The notes below the pieces were generated by a model that was not told where the DNA came from, did no database searches, and saw only the letters and a program-made list of their open reading frames with translations. This document shows positions 1 through 12,469 of a stretch of 64,000 nt of DNA, in pieces. Origin of the DNA: Aphanomyces cochlioides (lineage: Eukaryota > Oomycota > Saprolegniomycetes > Saprolegniales > Verrucalvaceae); assembly GCA_019828595.1 (NCBI GenBank), contig JAHQRK010000014.1, positions 62,001 to 126,000 on the forward strand, given 5' to 3'. The first letter of the stretch is position 1; every line of letters starts with the position of its first letter. A program made the translations under genes and the position numbers.

Positions 1-2089
1 CTTGGAGCAATGGAGTACGTGGTACGAAACACACTAGGAAGCCATTAGGTTCATCGTGATGTAGACATGGAAGCGCGATGCTGAAGTCAAAATCCACATG
101 GGGGCAGATGGAACGCTCGCAAGTCGTCCACCAAAGACTGTCATCGACTATTTCAAGGAAACTGTGCGCAACCACGGCAACGAAGGTGCTCTCTACTCGA
201 AAAAAGATGGCGAATGGTAAGCATTAGACTCTATCGCTAGCTGAACAAGCCATAGGAAAATCCTCTCGTGGGAACAATATTACTCCAAATGCCAAGCCTT
301 CGCGAAAAGTTTGCTTTCCCTCGGCTTCGAGCGTTTTGACGCTGTCAGTGTGATCGGATTCAACTCAGCCGAATGGATTATTGCCGACATTGGTTGCATT
401 TTTGCTGGTGGCATGGCTGCTGGCATTTACACAACCAACAGTGCGGCTGCAGCCCACTATATTGCTGACCACGCGGGCGCCAGAGTCGTCGTGTGTGATG
501 GTGTCGCTCAGTTGGAAAAGATGGCGTCTGTCGCGGGTACTTTGCCAAAATTGAAAGCCTTGGTGGTATACAACAGCGATGTCCCGGATGGATTTCAATG
601 TGCTGTCCCGTGCTACTCGTTCGATGACTTTTTGAAACTTGGGACGGTCATCAACAACGACCGCTTGGAAGAGAGAATGTCGAGCCAACGCCCTGGCCAT
701 TGCTGCACACTTATTTACACCAGCGGTACGACAGGGAATCCCAAAGCTGTCATGATGTCCCATGACAATATCACATGGACAATGTATTCAATGTTGGAAC
801 TCTTCCGCGCTGATGATCCGTTCAACCTGTCCGACCGTCTCGTCAGCTATTTGCCTCTTTCTCACGTTGCAGCCCAATTGCTCGACATCCACCTCCCCAT
901 TGCAACTGGCGCGAAATTATATTTTGCTCAGCCTGATGCTTTGAAAGGCTCCCTCGGCCAAACCCTGAAAGAAGTTCGCCCAACTCGATTCCTAGGCGTT
1001 CCTCGTGTATGGGAAAAGATTGCTGAGAAACTTTGGGAAGTTGGCAAATCTACCAAAGGGATGAAACTGCGCATCGCGACATGGGCCAAGAGCATTGGCA
1101 CTCAAAAGTCAGAATTGGCCCAATTCAACCAACCCGGTGGCGTTCCTTGTGGCTATGGCTGTGCTAATGCGATTGTGTTGAGCAAAATCAAAGAAGCTCT
1201 GGGCTTGGATCAATGCCGCTTTTGCTTTGTGGTATGTACTCAGGTCGCAAGCTTTTGTTTCATTGACAACGTGACATAGGCTGCCGCCCCCATGAGCGTC
1301 GAAATTATCAACTACTTTGGCTCCCTGGATATTCAAATCTATGAATTGTACGGTCAAAGTGAATCGACAGGGCCATCTTCTACTTGTATCAGTGGCTTCT
1401 GGAAGACAGGCAGCGTTGGTCGACAAATTCCAGGCACTGAATGGAAGGTTGATCCAAACAACCAAGAATTGCTCCTTCGCGGACGCCACGTCATGATGGG
1501 CTACTTGGGCATGGAGAAAGAAACTAACGAGACGATTGACGCCGAAGGTTGGCTCCACTCTGGTGACTGCGCAAAGATTGACGAAGATGGCTTCGGCTAC
1601 ATCACGGGACGTATCAAGGAATTAATCATCACCGCCGGTGGTGAAAACATTCCACCTGTCATTATTGAAGACGTCCTCAAGGAAGAAATTCCATTGCTGT
1701 CCAATGTCATGCTCATTGGTGACAAGCGCAAATTCCTCGTGGCTCTCTTTACTCTGCGCGTCCAAGTCGACTCTGAAGGTGTTCCAACCAACAAACTCGA
1801 CAAGAAAGCATTGGAGATCATGGCAAAGATTCAATCGACAGCGACGACCGTCGTCGAAGCCAAAGAGTGTGAAAAAGTTAAAGCGTATCTGGCCCATGGC
1901 TTGAAGAAAGCCAACGCCCGTGCTACCTCCCGAGCGCAAAACGTTGCGAAGTACCACATTCTCGATAACGATTTCAGCCTTGGTGGTGGCGAGTTGACTC
2001 CAACGCTCAAATTGAAGCGCCGCGTCGTCGTTGACAAATATGCATCAGTCATTGAAGAAATCTACGGAACCACTGACGCTTCAAGCTAA
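1..2089 (+). CDS. Long-chain acyl-CoA synthetase, bubblegum (ACSBG) type, 5' partial
   Basis: This gene activates long-chain fatty acids to acyl-CoA through an acyl-AMP intermediate. The AMP-binding signature YTSGTTGNPKAVMMSHDN is visible around base 715-770, followed by YLPLSHVAAQ, the YGQSEST motif and the SGDCAK...ITGRIKELIITAGGENI block, all in family order. The segment FAGGMAAGIYTTNS is typical of the bubblegum branch. Exons that keep the frame are <1-14, 65-216, 256-1231 and 1280-2089, with introns of 39-50 nt using GT-AG ends. The start lies before the window. The stop is TAA at 2087-2089, and the gene is convergent with the next one only about 110 bp away. Family assignment is firm; substrate chain length is not visible. 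Confidence 0.93.
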
Positions 2090-2197
2090 AAAAGCTAGAC
2101 CATGACTGTGTTCGAAGCATGAAAGGCCTCAGTGAATCTACCTTTAGAGAGAATTTTGCACATTTTTCATACATATCTTTATCTTTTATTATTGTTC

Positions 2198-3520
2198 TTA
2201 CAGATAAGCATCGCCGACTTTGGCCCTTAGTTGTTTGACCATTTGCTGTTGATGTGGCGGCAAAGACGCCAACTTTTCAGGAGACATAGTCAATGCCACT
2301 TGATATTTCTTTGAAAACTCGACGAGCTCTCGCTGGGCTTTCGGTAGCTTCTCAAGCTGACTGCGTGGTAGTTTCATAAGCTTCTCCAGCATTGCAATTT
2401 GTTGCTGAGGCGGATCTGTCTTTGACAAAGGTTGTGGAAAGACATTTGTCTTCAAGTCAGAGAAATTTGGAGGTTCTTTCTGGATTGGCAACTGCACGTT
2501 TGTGATAGATTTTGCCCCATCATCAGTTAATCGACCCTTCCTGAACAACTTGAGAGTTTCTCGAATATCGTCGCCAAATTCAGTCAAAGCCTCGGTTGAA
2601 CATTGGTTTGGTTGATTTGTCTCCGAATAACTTGACTGGTCTTTGCGTAATTTGTATTCTTGCACCTTGCTCAACACTTTTTTCCGTGCTAACTTGACAA
2701 AAGACGTATCAGGCAATGTAGCCTAGACGATGCAAACTTCGTCAACACTACACCAGACTACAAAGCCTTTACCAGTGCGCCTTCAAGATATTTCTGTTGG
2801 ATATGCTCTGCAAATCTGTACGGTGTGGGCATATCTAGGCGACTCTTCATCGTCCCGTTCACGAGCTTGATGCATTGGTACCTGAAAGCGCTCGCTTTTC
2901 AAATGCATCTATTTCTTCTGTGAAGGTCTTGAGCACAGAGCGAGCTGTTGCATCTGCGATCAGGTATTAGTCTAGAGTGCTACACGTGTCTTGGTTACCA
3001 GTATCTTGGCTAGTCGACACTTCTCGTGCCTGCTGATTATTGTTGGACGGCTCGGTACTTCCACGAGAGTTATTGACTTTTGCATCTTGCTGGAATGACT
3101 CTTTGGCCTTTGGACTGTTGTTTGAGTCCTTGGATTATGCTTAAGACACTTGTATGTTTGTTCTCTGTTTACCTCGACCTGCAATAATGTGTTGGAGTAT
3201 ACACGTCGTAGTGGACTTTGCTCATGATTTGATTTACGTTCGCTGGCGAGGCATGGAGACGACGAAGTTATGAAATTCGTCTCTGACTTGTATCTCCATG
3301 GCTCTCGAGGAAGTGATGTGTTTTGATTCGAAGTCGCAAGATTTTTATCCCTCGACACCTGAATTTGCCGCAGCGTCTCGTCAAGAAGGAACAACGTCGG
3401 CACATCTGCTTCGACGGACGCTCCGCAACGAAGCGTTGGTGGAGCGCTCGACGGCTTGATTGGCGCTGCAGCAGTCTTGCATTGGAAGACTGAATCGGCC
3501 AAGTCAAAGAGACTTCCCAT
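2198..3520 (-). CDS. Uncharacterised multi-exon protein
   Basis: The function is not recognised. I place the start at the ATG at 3518-3520 (MGSLFDLADS) because the open frame further upstream has only a GTG. A small exon (MPTPYRFAEHIQQKYLEGAL, about 2785-2843) joins in frame through introns with good GT-AG borders to the last exon, which ends at 2198. The junction near 2960-2990 could not be settled: the best acceptor ends in GATCGCAG but its donor is ambiguous. The C-terminus is rich in Q and L (SPEKLASLPPHQQQ) and resembles the 'LPPEQ' helix seen at the end of CstF64-type proteins, but this is weak. It is divergent from the HN1-like gene over about 155 bp, so they may share a promoter. Confidence 0.55.
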
Positions 3521-3676
3521 GAATTGTAGCCCCAGCTTGATTGAAGAGCGGGCTTGGCATCGTTTTTTATTGATTGGCTTGTCTAAAAATAGATCAACTC
3601 TACCAATCCCAAAATAGATGGAGCTCCTCACTTGTTGGACAATCCCAAGCGAGAAAACTAGCGCAGAGAACGCCGC

Positions 3677-4780
3677 ATGTCGACGTTAACTTCGACACAG
3701 ATGAATGTGAAACGCAGTTCCACTCGCGTACACGGTCCTCCAGGTGGTTTCTCCCAGCTATCCTTTGGTAGATGCCATGAAAGCCAAAAAATCAAAGTTT
3801 TCTGTGTAGGGCCTGGTGGATTTGGAACAAGCGCGCCAATTCCTGAAGATCAATCGGATCCAGAGCTACGAGATGCTACTCCAAGTATCCAGCAGCACCA
3901 TCAACTCATTTCACAAAAACCAGGGAGCTTGAAGCCCAGCATGAACCAGTATCGTCCGCCAAACAATAACAACAACCAGTTCAACCAAGGCCATCCGTAC
4001 TCGCAACAATCATGGCCACAACAACAACGCCCCTCACCGACTAATTATTCGCAAGCTCCATCTACAGCGTATTCAACAGGACCGTCTTATCCTACACCGT
4101 TCTCCCATCCACCCCAAACAGCATCGTATGGGCAACCAAGTGGGGGTTTACCAACGCACAACCGTCCAGGTACAACTGGATCTGGCTGGGGCAAACTTAC
4201 TCAACCACCGCTTACGTCGTCCAAAAGAGACCAAAATTGGGAAAAGAAACGACGTCAATGGCTCGCTCGTAAGAATGGAAGCTCCCGTGGTAACTCCATT
4301 GGTGGATTCACGCCAAACTACAGCAACAACGGAGGAGATGGCTACCATGACAGCCCTCCATCGCCACTGTCAAAATTGATGCACAATGTCAACATTGGAG
4401 CCGGTCAAGAACCACAGTATCATCAACAACAGCCCACGACGCCATGCACTCAGCAATCTTTTCATCCAATGCAAAATATTCCTCCAAAGACTGCGTATTC
4501 AAATTTGCCACCCCGGACTCAACAGTCGCTTCAAATGAACAGCCCATACACTCCACCATCTCAAGCTGGTTATCCGCGCAATACACCAAATCAAGCGGGG
4601 GATTACTCAGCCAGCCAGACAAAAGTTTTCCTAAACAGTGGATCAACGCAATTTAGCAGCAACCCATATCCAACGTCCAAACGATCGGGGACAAACACAC
4701 CTTCCACAGCAGCCTCATCTTATACACGACATACAAGACAAGCGCCTGGTGGAACGTCTAATTGGTCTCCGTACGGCTAG
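3677..4780 (+). CDS. HN1/Jupiter-like motif protein, Gln/Pro/Asn-rich
   Basis: The N-terminus holds SSTRVHGPPGGFSQLSFG, which matches the conserved 'SSRVLRPPGG..S.SLGF' start of the HN1/Jupiter family (microtubule- and cell-cycle-associated small proteins) and is also reminiscent of plant SPIRAL1. The rest (about 320 residues) is low complexity with many Q, N, P, S and Y residues, suggesting a disordered protein. Bases 3768-3809 (GTAGAT...TGTGTAG, 42 nt) look like an intron. Because its length is a multiple of three the frame is open with or without it, but removing it gives a smoother motif (LSFGPGGFG). Start alternatives are ATG 3677 and ATG 3701. The family is inferred from one short motif. 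Confidence 0.65.
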   Translation: MSTLTSTQMNVKRSSTRVHGPPGGFSQLSFGRCHESQKIKVFCVGPGGFGTSAPIPEDQSDPELRDATPSIQQHHQLISQKPGSLKPSMNQYRPPNNNNNQFNQGHPYSQQSWPQQQRPSPTNYSQAPSTAYSTGPSYPTPFSHPPQTASYGQPSGGLPTHNRPGTTGSGWGKLTQPPLTSSKRDQNWEKKRRQWLARKNGSSRGNSIGGFTPNYSNNGGDGYHDSPPSPLSKLMHNVNIGAGQEPQYHQQQPTTPCTQQSFHPMQNIPPKTAYSNLPPRTQQSLQMNSPYTPPSQAGYPRNTPNQAGDYSASQTKVFLNSGSTQFSSNPYPTSKRSGTNTPSTAASSYTRHTRQAPGGTSNWSPYG

Positions 4781-5997
4781 ACATGGCAGGGCTAGTTTAT
4801 GTTTTTATATACTCCTCCTTGATGCATTTGAGGACGCATTTTGATCAGGAAAAATTGCTTAAAATTACTCGACTCAATATTTTCAGCGATTATGCTCAAC
4901 GCTCTTCGTAGCATCGTTCGAGGACTCCTAGTTTTCTTACCACGATAAAGTTAATGACAGCGATGCACTTAATGGTAGCAATAGAGTGTAAATGTTATAG
5001 CCAAACATTTTGCCACTTCATTAACTTCATTAACACACGATTTAAAGCTGGGTACATTAAGCAAACGTAATCTTGCTTGATCCCTATGAAACGATCTGTA
5101 TGTCCTTTCTGTTGTAGTGTTGTGCTTTATTTGCACTCTGTCAATAACACATAATTTTACGTATAATTGGAATTTGCATGACAGTCCACTTCATCCAACG
5201 ACGCAATAAACCAAAGTCCAGGACATAGTTTTCCACATATAATTTGGCATGCTTTAGCAACCTGTCATCGTCCGAAACTTTCATTTGTGTGGATCTGTCA
5301 ACACTATCAACCACGGTAAAGAGGTCTTAACAGTTTTATCTGCTTATTTATCCTTCATCCTGCTCCTATCTATTATTTATCAGCTACAATCGCCATCGTT
5401 TGTCTGCACAATGGAAGTACCTACCTCCCCGTTATTTATACCCAACGTCAAACATTTACTCGTATATTCTCCTCTTTCTTCCGCCGCACATGGCCATCAT
5501 GAAGCATTCTCCATACGTTTCTTGTTTTTATCCCTTTATCCTCTTATCCAAATGACGAACGTCTCAATCTAGTCAGCAATTTTCATTGGATAAAAAGCAT
5601 CTTGGTAAGCCAATCAGAGGCCAAAGCAGCACTTGACGAGCGAGAGTGAATTCGGCACCAGTTATTCCAGTTGGCAACGTTTCATCGTACGTACGGAATT
5701 AAAAAAATACACCAATTTGTATGGCAATTTGCAGTAATAAAATAAAATAAAGGCCCGACACTCGACCACCGTTACGTAGTAACTCCTGTTTCGGATAATA
5801 AAATTTTTAGCACATTAACTTGGACTTTGTATACTTTTGAAACGGACGATTAAAAAAAGATATTCGACGAACGCAAGTTTGGCCTGCCTTCCCATTTTTG
5901 ACCTGGAAGAAACCGACGACGAGAGAGGCAACAAGATCAACGAGTGCGTCGTGCACCAGCGAGAGATCAACGCTTAACATCGCTCTGTCTAGGTAAC
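4781..5997. other. Intergenic region, no gene recognised
   Basis: This stretch is AT-rich without a convincing coding exon. A 95-codon open frame at 5285-5572 has no recognisable domain and poor coding character. An ATTGG box (5584-5588) and CCAATCA (5610-5616) lie about 400 bp before the MYB gene and may belong to its promoter. Confidence 0.5.
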
Positions 5998-7176
5998 ATG
6001 TCGGAAGAAGGCGCAGGGGTTGTAAGGAAAGACAAACTGCTCGACCAAGCGCGATCGGCTCTCGATGCGTTGCAAAACGAGTTTGGCGCAGAGAATAACT
6101 GTGCGATTGAAGTGCTCGCGTCACAAATGAACCATCTCGTCGAGAATCAAGATCAAAATCGACCGATGAATGGCCAACAGACGCTCAAAACGACACACGA
6201 AGAGGACAACTTGACGGAAATGCAATACTTGCGGGCCAAAGTCGCACAACAAGAAGATACGTTGAAACACTTGCTTCGAAACGAAAGCATTGTGCACGAG
6301 CAACTACAACAGCTTCAAAGCAGTGTCTTGTCGTTGCGTCAAGATTTATGCCGAGTACTTGGCTTGGCAGATACGAATGCAACGGGACTTGGCGACGACA
6401 CTACGGTCGAACGAGATTACACGCCGTCTGGCGGTAACAGTTACATCCATGGACCGACCGATGTTGGAAACGATAGCGATCTCCAAGACGATGGTGAAGA
6501 CAATGCATCGTCAAATTCAACTGTATCCAGTCCTGCCGATTCAGAAAAGACGAAGCTATCGAGCAACAAACGTGCCAAGTTATCGGCTTTGGACAAGAAA
6601 CCATCCCACAACGCCGACCCAGTGATTTCCGCTGTCATGCTGACCAACAACGACCCATTTGACGTGAAAACCGAAGCCAAACTGACCAAAGTCAAGCGAG
6701 AAGTCAAGCACAACGACGAAAGCATGTACGACTATGACCAAGACTCAAATATGTCGTCTCCTCGACGAAAGCGCTCGAAAATGATGATGAACAAACTCGG
6801 GAAGCGGCCATGGACTGCGCTGGAAGATCAAGAACTGGCCATTGCTGTGCAATCTTCTGGCGCAAGCGACTGGTCAGCCATTTCATTGCTGCTTCCTGGT
6901 CGCTGTGGCAAACAATGTCGTGAACGTTGGGTCAATCATTTGAGCCCATCTGTCAACAAGGAGGCGTGGACGGAAGAAGAAGACGATCTCATATTCAAGA
7001 CGAGAGACCGCATTGGCAACCACTGGGCTGACATTGCTCGCTTGCTCCCCGGACGCACCGACAATGCCGTCAAAAACCGCTTTTACTCAACGATGCGGCG
7101 CCGACTACGTCAACAACGAGCGGGCGTGCGACAAAAGAAGGAATACACTGCGATTGAGCCCGCCGCGGAGCCTTAA
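5998..7176 (+). CDS. R2R3-type MYB transcription factor
   Basis: The single-exon protein of 392 residues starts at ATG 5998 (MSEEGAGV). The frame extends upstream only to non-ATG codons. Two MYB repeats occupy about residues 275-375: the first has W-x19-W-type spacing ([16 protein letters not shown]...[21 protein letters not shown]), the second [39 protein letters not shown]. These are the DNA-contacting helices of vertebrate-c-Myb/plant R2R3 proteins. The N-terminal half has a predicted coiled coil ([11 protein letters not shown] to LRQDLCRVL) and an acidic, Ser-rich linker with a basic KRKRSK-like nuclear signal just before the MYB domain. Target genes cannot be inferred. Confidence 0.92.
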   Translation: MSEEGAGVVRKDKLLDQARSALDALQNEFGAENNCAIEVLASQMNHLVENQDQNRPMNGQQTLKTTHEEDNLTEMQYLRAKVAQQEDTLKHLLRNESIVHEQLQQLQSSVLSLRQDLCRVLGLADTNATGLGDDTTVERDYTPSGGNSYIHGPTDVGNDSDLQDDGEDNASSNSTVSSPADSEKTKLSSNKRAKLSALDKKPSHNADPVISAVMLTNNDPFDVKTEAKLTKVKREVKHNDESMYDYDQDSNMSSPRRKRSKMMMNKLGKRPWTALEDQELAIAVQSSGASDWSAISLLLPGRCGKQCRERWVNHLSPSVNKEAWTEEEDDLIFKTRDRIGNHWADIARLLPGRTDNAVKNRFYSTMRRRLRQQRAGVRQKKEYTAIEPAAEP

Positions 7177-7802
7177 GCTGACGCAATTTCCCTCTCGCTT
7201 CCCCAGCCGTCCATGCATTGTTGCATCTTGATGTGGTGGTCTCTCCATTCATGAAACTGCCACGAGTTTTGTCGGTTTCAAATAATACAACACATTTTCA
7301 TTCGCTCAAAATAGTTTATTTTCAACCTTTGTCATCGTTTTTACCTCATTTTCTATGCAAATTTTCATGAACTTCACAGCCAATTCGAAACATCAAATTT
7401 TATCCTTTTTGATGTTAATACTTCTCGTTTTATTTTCACACCGATCCACTTTTCCCCAGTGCCCATGACGCCTATGGAGACAACTTGCCTTCAAGTCATG
7501 GCAACTCTGGCTGGGTAATAACGCCATCAGGGCTTTCGATTTCGCCTTTTCATCCACCCATGGACAAAAGAATCTTCAATGTTGAGTCGTTTTGGACTTC
7601 TCACTTGATGCTTACCGTAAATTTGCCATGGCAATCAGCCTGTGGTCGTTGGTTTACTTGAATTTATTCAGACCAACCCTGCTACATGGCTGTCGTTTCT
7701 GAAGATGAAGAGAATTGCGTTTTAGAAAGTGCAGAACTTTTGACAATACTTCACAACTCTTCATTAGTTGGACTCTGGAAAAGATACCAAATTCTAGGAA
7801 AT

Positions 7803-7871
7803 TGATTGGATGAAAAAGAATATTTATGAAATTGATTGGATAAAAATAAAATTTTGCTATATTTTGATTGG
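7803..7871 (+). promoter_or_regulatory. Three TGATTGG (inverted CCAAT) boxes upstream of TTLL1
   Basis: TGATTGG occurs at 7803-7809, 7833-7839 and 7865-7871, spaced about 30 bp, within an AT-rich leader that ends about 70 bp before the TTLL1 start codon. CCAAT boxes are bound by NF-Y in eukaryotes. Similar clusters stand before several other genes in this window. The rest of 7177-7938 shows no gene. Confidence 0.45.
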
Positions 7872-7929
7872 ATATTAATGGAATAAATGCATGATTAAAT
7901 TTGGATTTATCCAAAAGGGCCCACATTGA

Positions 7930-9347
<1,418 letters not shown>

Positions 9348-9373
9348 TACACATGTTTACACATAAATTACTT

Positions 9374-9720
9374 CTTTACACAATGGTTTGGCTGTCATTC
9401 GACAAGAAAGCTCCCAATGCGCCGAGATAACTTTTACGCGAAGTTTGGGTTGTTCATTGGAAAAGAAACTCGATCTAATATCAAGACCAACTATTGACCC
9501 AAGGTTGACATATCCGACTAAGTTTTAGGAACTTTATCCAAGAAAGCGCTGTCACGCTGAAACCCTTTGTCCATTTTAATTGGCGAATTTGCTTGCACTT
9601 GAATAATAGCGCAAGGTCAACACCACAAAAGCAAGCAAATATAGCCAGCACACCACATGTGTTCGATGGTCTGCGCAATCCTTCGAGTCAGTGTGACAAC
9701 TCATTTATAGCAAAAGCCAT
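9374..9720 (-). pseudogene. Relic of a pantothenate kinase gene with the middle deleted
   Basis: Bases 9374-9440 resemble the 3' end of the intact pantothenate kinase gene (30,497-30,560). From about 9476 on, the sequence instead resembles its 5' end (31,784-32,040), including the membrane-segment pattern FACFCGV and RQL-WTK. The kinase core between these two parts is missing, so an ancestral duplicate lost roughly 1.2 kb. It lies directly after the TTLL1 stop codon. Confidence 0.6.
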
Positions 9721-10013
9721 AAAGTGATTCACGATTTCGATTCGGAATGAGGAAATGACGACGGTATGTATTTGCCCATATCGGAGATCACTTTATTCCA
9801 ATGCATCTCGTACATCCCTTGGTTTCCAGCTTCCGAAGAGTCGTGTGAGAGTTTTTCATGCATAACATTGACGAGAAAGCTTGTCTTGAGCGTCATTTCT
9901 TGTAAAAACTGGGTCGAACGAATTAAGACAATTTTACGGAGAATTCTTTTTCTGGTACTGGCAAAGACTGAGTTTTCTGTACATTTTGCAATTTTGCAAT
10001 TTTGAAAAAGAGG

Positions 10014-10629
10014 ATGGGAGATCATAGCCAAAACGTTTGGTTCGTTCTCGTGGACATCAGGCAGCCATACCATGGGGTGTGGGATTCAGATTATGTTCAC
10101 CTATCACCTGACAGCACAATTGCAGACGTGAGGGATGCTGTGTTTGCAGATAATTCAAGGAAGTTAAGTTCACTTGACTCGTCTGAACTAAGATCACAGC
10201 ATTCGATGACTATTTGAAAACGTGCAATTGGACCTACAGTCAGATACAGCCTGACTTGAAGAATTTGTCAACTGAATCTTGGGAGGCTCTTCAATCATTT
10301 TATGGTTGACTCAAGCATCAAGTCTTCATCTTCTGGTGTCGATTGCCTGCTGCGAATGGGAATCGTCATTGAAGAAAGAGATTCACTTGAAGTTATTGCG
10401 TCCGAAATGATGCGAAGAGTTTCCTTGGAGTGCCTTCCTCTACGTGACATCGAACAAGTTGTCATCACAAACGACCCCTTTGAACTATTTTTCAATTTTT
10501 GGACCCACGAACGATAAGTCACAAATAATATGCATTCGCTTCCCAGTAGCATGCACTGAATATGAAATTCGACGAAAAGGACCAAATGGAGAATACGAGA
10601 GTCGAATTGTCCAGCGCGTGGGAAACTAA
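10014..10629 (+). pseudogene. Crinkler (CRN) effector gene relic with internal deletions
   Basis: The fragment begins with the N-terminal domain (VWFVLVDIR...VWDSDYVHLSP...ADVRDAVF) shared with the longer degenerate copy at 33,032-34,906. It then jumps to the region after the P-loop NTPase domain (AFDDYLKTCNWTYSQIQ), and jumps again to the last 26 residues (ACTEYEIRRKGPNG...). The Walker A/B part and the nuclease core are therefore gone, and short frame breaks occur near 10,300. The stop is TAA at 10,627-10,629. The Polinton target site lies about 40 bp downstream. CRNs are host-targeting intracellular effectors of oomycetes; this copy cannot encode one. Confidence 0.7.
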
Positions 10630-10665
10630 TAAAAACTCTTGACGAATTTGTCCATGACGTTGCAA

Positions 10666-10671
10666 AGGACA
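10666..10671 (+). repeat. Left target-site duplication of the Polinton
   Basis: AGGACA at 10,666-10,671 is repeated as AGGACA at 29,531-29,536 just outside the right terminal repeat. The exact border is ambiguous by one A (5 or 6 bp), but 6 bp is the usual Polinton duplication. Confidence 0.8.
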
Positions 10672-11116
10672 AAAAAAGCAAGGCAGGGAAGGAAGCGAGT
10701 TATCGCGAAGCGCTTTAATGTTAAACTCTAAACCAGACTCTCTTACGTTAGTATTTCGCTTCAACAAAAAACCCTGCGGGTTGTAAATCAACAAAAACAG
10801 AACTACAAAATAACTGTTATAGTGTTATACTGTTATATAAAAATATAAAGACTTCAAAACTACTGTTATAGTGTTATGGCCCTCTCCCATAACAGTATCA
10901 CAGTATAACAGTGATTTCCACTTTCTCAAAAATCTCATAACAGTATCACACCATAACAGTGATTTCCAAATGTTCATAACAGTATAACAGTAAAACAGTA
11001 AATTACAAATATTCATCTTTCAAGTTGATCATAACAGCATAACACTAGAACAGCAATATTGATTTTTCATAAAAAAGTATTGTCATATCCAAAGAATTTA
11101 ATTTAGAATATTTCCA
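10671..11116 (+). repeat. Left terminal inverted repeat of the Polinton
   Basis: It is the reverse complement, with few mismatches and small indels, of 29,086-29,530. The outer end starts with an A run followed by GCAAGG. The inner 300 bp is packed with AACAGT/ACTGTTAT units in about six clusters. The innermost part overlaps the 3' end of the helicase gene, so the repeat includes viral coding sequence. Confidence 0.93.
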
Positions 11117-12346
11117 TAAATGTCTTCCTCTTTGTGATAAATATTTCTTATTATACCCGTTTTAACATCAATAAATTTGATTCTGTCATTAGTCCATTTA
11201 TCTGTTTTAATATGAAAGTTTGTAAATATGAAGATATGAGGTGTCTTAATGTTAATTTTTCTAGATTCGTATTTTCCTGAATTGACTAAACCATTCTTCA
11301 ATTTTTCAACAGTATTGTATTGAAGATAATCTTCACTTTCCCGTGGAACATCAAGAATTAAAATGCTTGGATCATTTCCTTCGTCGCACATTTGTGATAA
11401 TTGATAATACACATTATCAGGTTTGCCATCAACTAATAGTACATCATACTCAGTATTAAGATAACTACATAAGAAAGATTTGCCATTATTACCATCAATA
11501 TCTTCAACAATGTAAATGTTTCTTGGATGAGGTGAGGTTGCTGAAAAATTTAAAATAGTTTCTTGGAACATGTTATTCCTACTTCCCCATTTTACTTTGC
11601 TAAAACTATCTTTAATTTCTTTAACCTTTTTTTGATCGTGATAATGATTAATAGCTTTAATGCTTTCAGATTTCAGAGTTACATTTTGATATTTTTCAAA
11701 GAACTTCTTTTTGCTCATATTAATAAAATCATCGTAATCTATTTCATCTAATTCACATACCTTTTTGTAATACTTAGTAGTTCGGTCATCATTATCAATA
11801 TCTACAATACAGTTATTCTTTTTAAATCCTGTATGTAATATAACATTATCAAAACCGTGTTTAGCCAATGTCATTCTATTGATAGCATTTGTCAGATATA
11901 GTTTGACGACATTATAGTTTTCTTCCAATTCTACGCCAATTTTCTTAATTTCCCTAAGGTTTTCAAAAGACTTTTTGATTTTATCAACTGACAACTTAGT
12001 AAAAATTAATACATTTCTCGCTCCATTTTTGGATTCGCTTGGTTTGACTCTGTTCATCCACGATTCCATCAACTCAACTAAGTCATCATTAGAATTATCA
12101 TCACTATCAAGATTATTTATTTTTTCTGTATTTGATAATTCTTCTTTAGTATATACATTAGATACTTGATTATCTTCTACCTTATTGAATTCTTGAGGAG
12201 GCATATCAACAGTAATATCTTCTGTTTGGGCTTCGGTTATATTACTAACAATATTCTCTTCTTGAATAACATTAATATGTTTATGGCAGAACTCTGTTCT
12301 TTGAGTTTCCGCATTTATTTCCGTCTTTTTTGATAAAATTGCACAT
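11098..12346 (-). CDS. CRESS-Rep-like SF3 helicase with N-terminal zinc-binding motif (frameshifted near the 5' end)
   Basis: The C-terminal 200 residues hold a superfamily 3 helicase: Walker A IYIVEDIDGNNGKSFL, Walker B SILILDVP, and the motif C/arginine-finger region IFIFTNF...TNDRIKFIDV. This last segment matches the 'vFsN...lS.DRw' block of circovirus/geminivirus-type Rep proteins. No HUH nuclease motif is seen. The long open frame covers 11,098-12,204 and further upstream to about 12,300. An ATG at 12,344-12,346 begins a reading with CNFIKKDGNKC that, after a one-base shift near 12,310, leads into FCHKH. Together these resemble a C-x8-C...C-x2-H zinc site. The protein probably drives genome replication. 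It is divergent from the 12,470 gene across a shared promoter region. Confidence 0.75.
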
Positions 12347-12469
12347 TTTCACTATATGTTATATGTTCTCTATATTACTAATTTCTTCGCTCACGATTGA
12401 AATTAATTTCTATATATACACAAATTAATTTTCAATATTGATACATAATTTTACAAATATATAGGAAAG
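12347..12469. promoter_or_regulatory. Bidirectional viral promoter region
   Basis: This 123 bp AT-rich spacer separates the helicase gene from the divergent gene at 12,470. It contains a CAATATTGA core followed by AATT/TATATATAGA-like blocks. A similar arrangement (CAATATTGAGAATTTAATTA then TATATATAGA) stands about 25-45 bp before the polymerase start at 13,127. Confidence 0.45.

Noticed and set aside
5285..5572. 95-codon plus-strand open frame
   Set aside because: Low-complexity composition, no domain and no splice context; within an AT-rich intergenic region.
10800..11060. CRISPR-like array of short repeats
   Set aside because: The AACAGT units are short, irregularly spaced, lie in a terminal inverted repeat of a eukaryotic element, and occur in both ends.
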